Part shown: positions 47,786-58,024 of the stretch, piece by piece
Layout of the letters: every line of letters starts with the position of its first letter
Numbering within the stretch: position 1 is the first letter of the stretch
From: Cannabis sativa
Lineage: Eukaryota; Streptophyta; Magnoliopsida; Rosales; Cannabaceae
DNA: 64,000 nt
Direction of reading: 5' to 3'
Assembly: GCF_029168945.1 (NCBI RefSeq)
Contig: NC_083604.1
Span: 30,313,686-30,377,685 of the forward strand
Position numbers and translations under genes: made by a program
Notes under the pieces: generated by a model
The model's database searches: none
What the model was told of the DNA's origin: nothing
The model's input: the letters and a program-made list of their open reading frames with translations, nothing else

Positions 47786-47902
47786 TTGTGCACTAATCTT
47801 GTTTTCTTCATATTTTTTGATTCAAAAATGTTTTTTCATTGAAACAAAATTCAAATTTTGTTAGAATTTTGTATAAAATCTAAATTTCCAATTAAAAATC
47901 TA

Positions 47903-47978
47903 ATTATCGGAATAAAATTAATTTTTATTTATTTTTTTCAATTATCAGAATAAAATTAATTTTTATTTATTTTTTTCA
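47903..47978 (+). repeat. 38-bp tandem duplication
   Basis: Two copies, 47903-47940 and 47941-47978, one mismatch. Confidence 0.85.
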
Positions 47979-48391
47979 ATAAATTAAATTAGTTTTAGAT
48001 ATTAGTAGGCTGTGTATTTTGGAATTTTGATTTATCACAAAAATAACCTTATGGTTAATTTTTAAAATTTTAGATTATTTTAATAATAAAATCAGATATT
48101 ACTTATTTTATTATTAAAATTTGAATGATCTTATTTTGATATTAAATTATTTTTTAAGAAAATAATCTAGTTTGAATTTCAAAATTTGCTAACCATACCA
48201 TTTTTTTTCAAAAATTTGTTATTTTTTGAAATATTTTATTAAATTAAAATTATAATATTTGATAAATGTTAGTTTTAACATTTTATCTTATAAGATATTT
48301 TTTTTAATTTAAATTATTTTTTGGCAAAAATAACATGAAGTTTTGAAAATTGGTTAGTTTAGGTTTGAATAGAAATTTTAGGGTTTCTAAC

Positions 48392-49024
48392 TGTTGACCT
48401 CGCTTTTAGCCAACGACAGTGAGTCTTATTTAGTAAGCGAAAAGTGATTTCTAGTAATTGATATATAGGAAAGCAATGTAAAGGCACAAGAATTTTATAG
48501 AGGTTCAGCCCCGAGCAGTTCGGTAATAGCCTAATCCTCGTTATTTGTATTGACTCAAGAACAAGGAGAAAGGTTCCTTTTCTTATAGCTCTTACAACAA
48601 TATCTCTGAATATGAATTCTTAGATAATATCTCTAGGGTAAAATCTTTCGTCTTTTGCCCAGTGAGCATGCATCACTATTTATAGGGCTATGAAGTTGGA
48701 GAGGAAGTATTTCCCTTCTCGTTACAATCGATATAAGAAGAAAGATTGCATGATAAATGCAGAATACACTGATCGTGGGATTTAGAAAGCTTACCATATC
48801 TCTGTGATCTGATCCCCAAGTTATAGGGATTTCTTTGATGACTCATGATGTAAAAGCTGAATTCACTAAATGTTGATTGCTCTGAGCAAATGGCTAATTG
48901 CTTTGCTTCAGGCATGCCTATGAGGCATCCTGTTCGGACCATACCCTCCGAGCAGATACTAAAACTTGATTCCACGTGTCACCATCATGTGATGCCACGT
49001 CAGAGTGCAAAAATTGGGATAACA
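48392..49024 (-). repeat. Solo LTR of the Tat-A/Tat-D family
   Basis: TGTTGACCTCGC to TTGGGATAACA, 633 bp, minus orientation, flanked by perfect CTAAC copies (48387-48391, 49025-49029). The ORF 48688-48975 is LTR sequence. Confidence 0.94.
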
Positions 49025-49782
49025 CTAACCATAAAATTTTCAAACTTATTTTTTTAAAATTGGTAATACCCTAACCATAGAATATCTTATTTTTCAAATT
49101 GTTTATTTTTGTAATATTTAATTTATTAAATTATAAGATTAAGAATATAATATGAGAAATATCTAAATTTTAAAATTCAAGATATTATATTATATTATCT
49201 TATTAGAAATTGAATTAATTTAAATTTTGAATAAACTTTAATTTTGAAAATTATAACAATCTAAATTTTAAATTCTAGTTAACATATATTTTAAATTTTA
49301 AACTTTTTTAAATTTTAAAATAGAGATATCTTAACCTACTTTCCAGTTATTTGTTACTTGTTTGGTTTGTATTGTTGATTATTTAATTATTTATTTATTC
49401 AAAATATTTTTACAAACCTATTATTTATTTGATCTAAATTGCTATGATTAACTTGTTGACAGATCCAATGATCTGATTTTAATCATAGTTCAATTGTCAA
49501 TAGATCTTATAAATAATTTGTAACAGGTAAATTTTGCAATTTCTTTCATTTGTGTAAATCTAGTATCATAATAAGGCCTATCCAAATCATTTGACCTGTG
49601 TGAGCCTATATGTTTTCTTTTGGGCTTAGATGCATATAGGAAGCCTATTTAAATTTTATTAATTAAATAGACTAGGTTGCTAAAATAAAATTTCACTTAA
49701 ATAATTTTATTTAGACCCAATTAGAATTAGGCTTATTCAATGAATAATAATTATTTATTTAAAGGTTAAATTCCTCTCCTTT

Positions 49783-49875
49783 GGGCCTTGTGTGAGAGTT
49801 AGGGGGTCATAGCAGTGGGTACGACATACTGAACCCAGCCCTCCCTCACATAAACCACCCAAATTGTGAAGGCTC
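49783..49875 (+). ncRNA. Conserved GC-rich fold in leader, TR-GAG-2
   Basis: Counterpart of 33531-33622. Stems GGGCCTT/AAGGCTC (one G-U), TGTGAG/CTCACA, GGGT/ACCC. Confidence 0.5.
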
Positions 49876-51189
49876 ATTTGCCTTATTTAAATAATTGTAT
49901 TAGGTTAATTATATTTGTCTAACCTAATTAAAATTAAATTAGCAACATAATTAACTTTAAAATATATGGAATTTATTTTTCATTGAATATTTTAAAGTTA
50001 ATTTTAGAAAAACACTTAGTTAATTGAGATATATTCTAGATAGTTAATTCTAGTAACTAATTATATTTTCTAATATTTAAATAGGAAAATATTTTAAGTT
50101 AAATTAGAATATTTTTTGTAGTATTAAATTAGAATTAATAATTAAGTTTATTTTATAGTTGATTATTTAATTCTTATATATAATACATTTAATAAAATTG
50201 AAATCTAAATATTTAAGCTGATTTTATTCTTGACACTTAAATATTATTATTTTCACAATATTTAATTAAATAGAAAATTATTTTAAGTTGGAAATTTTAA
50301 TTTCGGAACAACTCAAATTTGAATAATTTTCAAATTATATTTTGTTTTATTAATCATTTTTTAATGAATTCAAAATTGCATTATTTAAATGCAGATAATT
50401 TTTCATTTTTTTTTTTGAAAAATAGATTAAAGTTGAAAATTAATTATTTTCAATTAATTTTAGACCAACTTAAATCAATATATTTTTCATTAATGATTAA
50501 TTAAAATAAATAGACTAAAATATATTATAATTAGAAAATAAAGTAATTAGTTAGTGAAAGTCTAGATGGTTATTTTTTGTTTGCTTGAAGTATTTTTCTA
50601 GTTATATTTAATTAAATAGAAAATTAATATTTAAGTTGATTTTAATCATGATACTTAAATATTTGATAATTTTCTTAATATTTAATTAAATAGGAAAATT
50701 ATATTTATGTTGAAAATTAATTTTTTTTTAATTAATTTTGGATCAACATAAATTAGATAAATTTTTTAGGATTTATTTTATTTTATTTTATAGCATTTTT
50801 GAAAAAGGTTTTTTTTAAATACATTATTTTTCGAATTATGCAATATATATTTTTAGAAAATTAAATTTGAGTTAAAAATTAATTTTTTAATTAATTTTGA
50901 AACAACTTAAATTGAATATTTTTCGAAATATTTATTGAAAATTATTAGTAAGATGGAAAATAATTTGATTTATTTTCAGATCCATCGAAGTATAATTTTA
51001 TAAATATTAAATTAAAATTTATATTTAGAATTTTATTCTAAATTAAAAATTTTAATTAAATAAATATATATTTAAAATAAACAGATTAAAATAAATATTA
51101 GAAGAAAATACACTTTAAATAATGAGCTTTATTATAAGGACATTCAATCTCCATTGTTGGTTCTACATAGTTCTTGTTTTGGTGAGTAA

Positions 51190-51212
51190 TCTTCCCTAAT
51201 GGAAGAACGTTC
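51190..51212 (+). ncRNA. Leader hairpin with GAACGTTC palindrome, TR-GAG-2
   Basis: TCTTCC-CTAAT-GGAAGA then GAACGTTC. Compared with TR-GAG-1 the third pair is T-A instead of C-G, and loop and palindrome are unchanged. Confidence 0.5.
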
Positions 51213-51359
51213 ATTAGCAATTTAAGGTCGTAGAATCTCGAAAGATAAGTATTATTTGTAAGTGTTTATTCTTAGTATGGATCGCCCTAATAATGGAGAC
51301 TATAAGTAAGACTTACAAAAGTATGAAACAATGGTAGAAGCTCATAAGATAGAATGGCC

Positions 51360-51495
51360 TTGACTCTCGCCGAAACGGGACAACGCTGGATTCTCATCTT
51401 GATCGAATAAAAGGTTGCTAGAATGTTTATCATTTTAGATTACCTGACAACTCTATTCAATGGATGGTATCTTTGACTCTTGCCTAAACAGGACA
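51360..51495 (+). repeat. Duplicated pre-gag motif in TR-GAG-2
   Basis: Copies at 51360-51382 (TTGACTCTCGCC, GAAACGGGACA) and 51472-51495 (TTTGACTCTTGCC, TAAACAGGACA). Confidence 0.8.
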
Positions 51496-51653
51496 CTGAT
51501 ATCAGTTTGTTGAAAACCTTAGAAATTATTTAGGATTGTATGTTTTAGTATTTTTGCTTGTCATTCCTACTTTCTAAATGCTAATAATTTCTGAATATGA
51601 TTTTGTGTTAAACCTTATTTGATTTCTATTTATTGTTATTTGTAGTATCCAAC

Positions 51654-52520
51654 ATGACAACGACCAACCCCATGGTGTCACTGTTGACTGATAACAAGCT
51701 CAATGGAGCTAACTTTATCAAATGGAGAGAGAACATTAACATTGCTCTCATTGGTGAGAATGCCCTGTTTGTGTTGACTGAAGAGGCTCCTAAGCAGCCA
51801 AATGAGAATGCAACCAAGGCGGTGAAAGAAAAGTTCGAGCGTTGGCAGAATGCCAACAACAAAGCTCGATACTTCATGCTGTCTAGCATGGTCGACACCT
51901 TGAAAACAAGGTTTGCAAACACTCTCACGGCTGCAGAAATCATGAACCAGTTAACTGAACTGTTCGGGATGGCATCTATTCAAGCTCGCTTTAAAGCAAC
52001 TAAGAATTTCATCAATGCACGGATGAAACCTCATCAGAGCGTGCGTGATCACTTTCTCTAGATGACTAGTTAGTTCCAGGAAGTTGAGAATCATGGAGCT
52101 GTTATAGATTAGACAACTCGAGTGAGTTTGATCTTAAACAGTCTGACTCCAGCCTTTCTGCCCTTCACTTCAAATTATGTCATGAACAAGTTGAAGCTTG
52201 ACTTTCACGAGTTAATAAACGACCTTCAAACTTTTGAAAATTTGATTGGAGGACCTCAGAAAGGATGAGCTAAAGCTCCTAATTTTGGGAATGCTAATGG
52301 TGCGGCTAAGACTGAAGCAAATATTGCATCTACTTCCAAACCCAACAACAAGAAGAAGTGGAAGAATAGCAAGAAGCTTGTTAAACATTTATAATAGTTA
52401 AAGAGAAAAAGGCTGCTAATCCCGATGGAAAGCCAAAAGGAAAATTCTTCTATTGCAATGAAAAAGGCCACTGGAAACCCCAATGCCCTATGTTTCTAGC
52501 AAGGAAACAAGGTATTGCTT
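51654..52520 (+). pseudogene. TR-GAG-2 gag, decayed
   Basis: ATG at 51654. The first 136 codons are open (LNGANFIKWRENINIAL, WQNANNKARYFMLSSM, RFKATKNFINARM) and match TR-GAG-1 Gag. Stops at 52059, near 52071, 52110 and 52266, and at least one frameshift follow. The knuckle has lost its first cysteine (FFYCNEKGHWKPQC). This copy cannot make full Gag. Confidence 0.9.
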
Positions 52521-52640
52521 TCTATGCTATAAACTCATGTGTTTTAGAGAATTATTATCCCCTTGGGTTATTAATTCTGAATCTACTAAACATGTTTGAT
52601 TTTCTTCTTATTTTAGCTCCAGCTGCTTAAACTTGGATTG
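52521..52640 (+). pseudogene. Protease relic after TR-GAG-2 gag
   Basis: CVLENYYP, then in broken frames residues matching the DSG region and LQLLKLG of the copia protease start. After about 52640 no coding homology remains. Shows that the family arose by loss of pol from an autonomous copia. Confidence 0.65.
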
Positions 52641-53755
52641 TTATCCTAGAGAGTTGAGTCGGATGGTTGAACAGATGGGTGGAGATTGTCCAAGATTGAA
52701 GATGAAGCTCATAATTTTCTATTTATAATTTTTGAATTAATTGTTTTAATTTATGAACAATTTGATTTCAATTATTGGTTTGAGATTTTTATTCCCTATT
52801 TTTCATATTATTGTAGACAATTCATTTTTTTGAGAATATTATAATAAAGTTTTCTCTTTTGGTAATGAATTGTATTTATGAGTTGAGCTTCATATTTTTT
52901 TATCTTGTGTATGCCAATGCCAATTATATTTATATGTTTATAATGTTTGTATGTGTTTATGTTTTATTATTGATACAAAATTTATGGTATATTCATCTCT
53001 GCAAAGAGCTAATACCACATAAACACTTAGAATTTTCAATTCAATGTTTATGAATAATTGTTAATTCTTAAATAATTGTTAAGATTTTGTTTAATAAAAG
53101 ATCTTTTGATCTGCTAGGGGTGGAAGAAGTTAAGAATAATATATGCAGTTAAACGATCTTTTATATTTTTGAACTCTTGATTATATTCATCACTCCACAT
53201 GATCTCTAGAACACTTAGGGGTGGATAAAGCTATTGACATATGTAGTTCATTTTGAACTTTAGAAAATGCTCAATATACCACAGTATCTCTATAGCACAC
53301 ATATTTTGATTAAAACATGGATGTAATATAATGAACAAATTAGAAAATTATTAGAACTTATTTTGATCCTATATTTCTGTTCCAATTAATATATTACTGT
53401 AGTAATAAAATAGATACCAATAAAGTTCTTGGACATAGTATCACAGTACCTTATTTAAGTGGGAGAATTTTAAAATTCTAAGCCTATATTTTCTGGATGA
53501 CACTTGTGATAGCTAACTATGTTATGCTCATGATGAGAACTTTAGAATATAACTGAGAAAGTAAATATAACCATTCATATGGATAGAAATAACTTATCAG
53601 AATTTTGAGAATAAGATAGTAGAATTTTGCATAGTCTATTCGAATGACTTAGGCAAAATTCCTTATCCTCATGAAATATTTTATGGTATCTCTAATGATT
53701 ACTTAATCTTAAGCAAGTATTCTACATTAATTAATGTTAATACTAGATTGCTATG
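52641..53755 (+). other. TR-GAG-2 3' non-coding part, interrupted
   Basis: No gene. Matches the inverse of 29500-30550 of TR-GAG-1. Ends at CTATG (53751-53755), the target-site copy of Tat-B. Confidence 0.85.
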
Positions 53756-54501
53756 TGTTGCCCCTGATTTTGCCCAATGTACGTGGACCAACCAGACAAG
53801 GACACATGGACACAAGGGTTTTAACACTCAAATTAATAGCCAAGTCTTTGTAAAGAAAGGCATTATCCTGGATATGCCTCCCGGAGAAAGCATGCAAGGT
53901 TTTCTATGCTCCTGGAGATCAAGGTGGCATCAAAGCATCTCCGGGAGATGGCAGGCTTCCTCTGAGCAGTCATCTCGCATTTAATGCCGCGTGGGTGGAG
54001 GCGTGTTGGAACTCCCACACGTAATAAAGTATGACGGCACAACCCCTGATCTGCACCTACAAGACTATGACCACTTAAGTCTAATGACGGCTACTCTGTG
54101 AAGAATCACATCAGTCAAAAGAGAATAAGGACAACCCACATAAAATCCCTACAGCACCTAGGGATTTGACCATGCATTACCCATGGTATATTCATTGGGA
54201 ATACGCAACTTTACTGGTAGTTACAGAAATACATGTACTATAATTCTGGGGATCACCCCACAAAAACACTATAAATACCCCCTCAAAGCTCATTAATGGG
54301 GGTCGAGAATTCTGGGTTGCATAAGTGCAAAGTGAGTAAATACTCACCAAGAACATTCTCTGTATTAAATACAATCATAAATATACAGACTCGTGGACTA
54401 AGGCTCATTAACACCCCAACCACGTAAAAATCTCTCTTCTAATTTCTTACAGCTCTATAAACTCTTATTATTTTATTGATTGCCGAAAACCTCTGTCAAC
54501 A
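53756..54501 (+). repeat. Tat-B 5' LTR
   Basis: TGTTGCCCCTGATTTTGCCC to CTCTGTCAACA, 746 bp. Partner of 24833-25578. TATA at 54269-54277 in ACACTATAAATACCCCC. Confidence 0.94.
54269..54277 (+). promoter_or_regulatory. TATA box of Tat-B 5' LTR
   Basis: CTATAAATA about 225 bp before the LTR end, with a pyrimidine-rich start region after it. Drives the sense transcript. Confidence 0.7.
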
Positions 54502-54522
54502 TTTTGGTGCTTTCATTGAGAG
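54502..54522 (+). other. Tat-B primer-binding site
   Basis: TTTTGGTGCTTTCATTGAG right after the LTR. Conserved with Tat-C. Not the initiator-Met type used by the chromoviruses here. Confidence 0.6.
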
Positions 54523-54561
54523 CTGAAGAAAGCTTCTGTAAACACACAATACATTATAATA

Positions 54562-55571
54562 ATGGTGGAGACTCGAAGCACTCATCAACCTCGCCCTCTT
54601 GAAGATGCTCAAGACCCTAATGAGGAAGACGTGGCCTCAAGGGCAGCAGAGGGTTCCGAGGAAGAAGAAGGAATTCCTGACGATGATTACGAGGGAAACC
54701 TCGACGAGTACGCCTACGATGAAGGTAGCTACTCGGAATTGGTGCTCTTAAGACAAAAGGCTGTCGATCATGAAGCTGAGATCGCAGCCCAAAAAGCACG
54801 AAACCAAAAGATGCAATAGGTAATGTTGGCCATGCAAAAAGCCATGGAGGCCGCTGGAATCCACATGCATCGCAAAGCCATGTCTGCTGGACTTGGAAAG
54901 GAACCAGAGGAATCCTCGCCAAGTACCCAAAGGCAAAAATCTAGGGAACCAAGCCCCATAAGGTATCCCGTTGAGGAGAACCAAAAGAAAAACCCTACTT
55001 CGACCCCCGGAAAAAAGAAAAAAGTACAAGATCCGCGAAAGGTCCGCCCAGATTTCCTGAAATGGAAAGGTCCGCAGAGGGGCAGACTACAAAAAGGGAG
55101 TCTTGGCCCTCAGGATCGAGAGGACTGAAAAAGCGTTTCCGTGCACCAGGAGCCCGGAGGAAGAATAAGAAGAGGACAGAAATGTCCTCCTGTTGATTTG
55201 AGGAATCAAATCAATGGGAATCAATGTGACCTCCGGGATCACCTTGACCAAAAGAAATACGGCCCCGCGGTCTCCACGGGGATGTTAAACGAAGGAATCA
55301 TGGCGGAACTCGCCATACTCCGAAAAGATATCGCCCGAGTCTCCGGGAGACAGAAGGGCGACGACTCCGACTCAGACTGTGAGGACCGGGAGCCATGTGC
55401 CAAGCACATCCTGGAAGTAGAGCTCCCCAAGAACTTTAAGATGCTTGCCCTTCTCCAGGCAGGCGTACAGGGACTCCATTCTGGAACGAACTACAACAGG
55501 AAGGAGCTGCAAACCATCAGGATTTCCAGAAGAGAGTCCAAAAATACATCAATCTTGAGGAGGCTCAAATA
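54562..55571 (+). pseudogene. Tat-B gag N-part with core deletion
   Basis: ATG at 54562 begins MVETRSTHQPRP. Acidic N-terminus, stop TAG at 54817, then a Lys/Arg-rich segment, a TGA near 55126, and EPCAKHILEVELPKNFKM, the usual entry to the Tat Gag core. Right after it the sequence jumps to the end of the core (QAGVQGLHSGT), so some 150 residues are missing. A frameshift near 55507 follows. Gag of this copy is not functional. Confidence 0.85.
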
Positions 55572-57523
55572 GTGGACTATGGAGGATATTATCCCACCGT
55601 GATAGCAGGGTATGTGCCCGGAGCCCAGCCATCGGGCACTGTGCCAACAGCAGCTCCACCGATGAGCGGCATACAATTCTCTGCTACTACTGGATATAGC
55701 CAGGGCCAGGCCTTGGCCCCCGCATCGTCCCATTTTGGAAATCCCTTGGGGACAATGGACAAGCCCCCTCGCACTCCGCTCCAACTGCCAGCCTGGCCGG
55801 TCCTTCCCAGGGCTCGAGGAGTAAAAGGTCCTCCAAATGCAGCACCCGGACGGAGGAAAAGCGACAAAAAAGGGGGTACACTCCCCAGCATACCCAGTAC
55901 ACGGAGTTGACGGACTCCCAAGAACGTGTGTACTTTGCTACTAGGCAAAATACACACTACCGGAGACCACCTCCTCTGTACAAGGATAGTTCCTGGAGGG
56001 ACCCCAACAAGAGATGCGAGTACCAGAACGACATTGGGCACAGCACCAATGAATGCAAAAATCTCAAAGACGAGATCGAAAACTTAATCCGATTGGGACA
56101 CCTTTACGAGTGGATCAAGAATCGGTTGCCCCATCTCAACCCGGGTCAGGCGGCTGGAGCTTTGTCACAGGGAACACCAGGGGGTGCGACAGGAGTATTG
56201 GCTCCTATTGTTCCCCCTGGAGATGCCCATCATATCTCCGGTCTGCCACCCAGACCTAACGGGAGAGTGGCCATGATCTCGGGAGGACCCCATATCGGAG
56301 GAACTACCCGCAAAGAACTGAAGCGGTATGCAGGGGCCGTGAAACACAATAAGGTTTGGGAAGTTACTCAACTCCCAGCTCAAAGGCCCCGGCTGATGGA
56401 TCAACCCATCACATTCACGGAAGAAGACACTAAGATGGTGCGTTTTCCCCACCATGACCCGTTGGTCATAGAGACCCCTATCGCCAATAAAGTGGTGGCC
56501 AAAGTCCTGATCGACAACGGGAGTTCTGTGAATTTGCTTTTCAAAGAAGCCTTTACTGCAATAGGCCTGACGGACCGAGACCTCTCACCAAGTGGTTCCC
56601 AACTCACAGGGATTAATGGAACAACACTTATCCCAATGAGGAAGGTGAGACTTCCAGTCACCTTGTGCCGGGACACCCCGCAGAGCACGTTCAAGTATTG
56701 TACTTTCGTGGTGGTGGACTGCCCGACAGCATACAATGCAATCCTCGGCCGACCGGCCTTGGTAGACTTTGGCGCAGTCACATCAATACGGCACTTGTGC
56801 CTGAAGTTCCCAACTCAGGAAGCTGGGATAGGGACGGTGAGAGGAAATCAAGGGGAGGCGAGGCAATTCTACAATGTTGCCACCCACCTACCCGTGCTGA
56901 TGGTCCGAGAAACTATTGAGCCAGAAATGGCTGAAGAAGACGAGTTGGATCCCCGCGTGGGGTCTGAAAAAATCGTAGAACCAATGGAAGACGTCGAGGA
57001 GGTATCAGTGTGTGACCTCGACTCCAGCAAGGTACTCCGGCTAGGAAAGAGCCTAGACCCGGAGGAAAAGGAAAAAATAATAAAGACACTGAAGGGCGCC
57101 ATTGACGTTTTTGCATGGTGCCAAGAGGACATGACTGGTATAATTCCCCACGTCATCACCCATGTACTCAACGTCAACCCGGACATGCCGCCGGTCCAAC
57201 AAAAGCGACGACCCCTCGACTTAGTGAAGGCTGAGACCTTAGAGAAAGAGGTGGATAAGCTTTTAACGAACGACATTATCCGCGACGTTTACTACCCGGA
57301 ATGGCTAGCCAATCCGGTCCTGGTGCCGAAGCCTAACGGAACCTGGCGAGTTTGCATAGACTTCACTGATCTAAACAAGGCTTGTCCAAAGGACTGTTTC
57401 CCTCTGCCCAGGATCGACCAGATGGTAGACGCCACTTCAGGAATCAAGTTACTGTCGTTCATGGACGCGTACGCCGGTTGCAACCAAAATAAAGATGCAC
57501 ACGACAGATCAAGAGTGCACTAG
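55572..57523 (+). pseudogene. Tat-B gag C-part, protease and start of RT
   Basis: 55572-55910 is a Pro/Gly/Ala-rich Gag tail; after a shift 55907-57523 runs open for 538 codons. It has a degenerate knuckle (CEYQNDIGHSTNEC), a protease with LIDNGSSVNLLF in place of DSG and YNAILGRPAL, then a linker with VFAWCQEDM and RT with WLANPVLVPKPNGTWRVC, DFTDLNKACPKDCFPLP and SFMDAYAGCNQ. The frame shifts at about 57490. The large open stretch suggests recent decay. Confidence 0.92.
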
Positions 57524-58024
57524 CTTCAGGACCGATAAGGGGGTATACTGTTACCTAGTCATGCCTTTCGGGTTGAAGAACGCTGGTGCAACCTATCAAA
57601 GAATTGTCAACCGGATGTTCAAAGGCCTCCTGCGGCGAAACATGGAGGTGTACGTAGACGACATGTTAATCAAGTCTAAAGCATGCAATAGCCACGCAGA
57701 CGACTTAGAAGAATGTTTTGAGGTAGTCTGAAGATACGGAATGAAGCTCAACCCAAAGAAATGTACCTTTGGTGTCAAATCAGGAAAGTTCCTGGGCTTC
57801 ATCGTCAACCAGAGAGGGATTGAGGCAAACCGAGAGAAAATTCAAGCTCTCCTGAGCATGCCATCCCCCAAGAAGCATAAAGACGTGTAGAGCCTAACCG
57901 GAAAGGTTGCTGCCCTGAGCCGTTTTATCTCCCGGCTACAGACAAGTGCATTCCTTTCTTCACCATTCTGAAAAAGTGCCAAAAGTTCGAATGGTCTGAC
58001 GAGTGCGAGGAGGCATTCAAAAAA
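57495..58024 (+). pseudogene. Tat-B RT palm and first RNase H start
   Basis: 57495-57731 carries the RT palm: VMPFGLKNAGATYQRI and VYVDDMLIKS, with the two catalytic aspartates in YVDD. A TGA at 57729 and a TAG near 57887 interrupt RYGMKLNPKKCTFGV, GKFLGF and the thumb. A deletion or shift near 57940 leads to the RNase H frame. Confidence 0.9.

Larger units (their letters stand above)
47391..51653 (+). other. TR-GAG-2 leader
   Basis: AT-rich non-coding leader of TR-GAG-2, interrupted by one solo Tat LTR (48392-49024). Conserved islands are listed separately. Acceptor-like TTTGTAG ends at 51645, 9 bases before the gag ATG. Confidence 0.8.
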
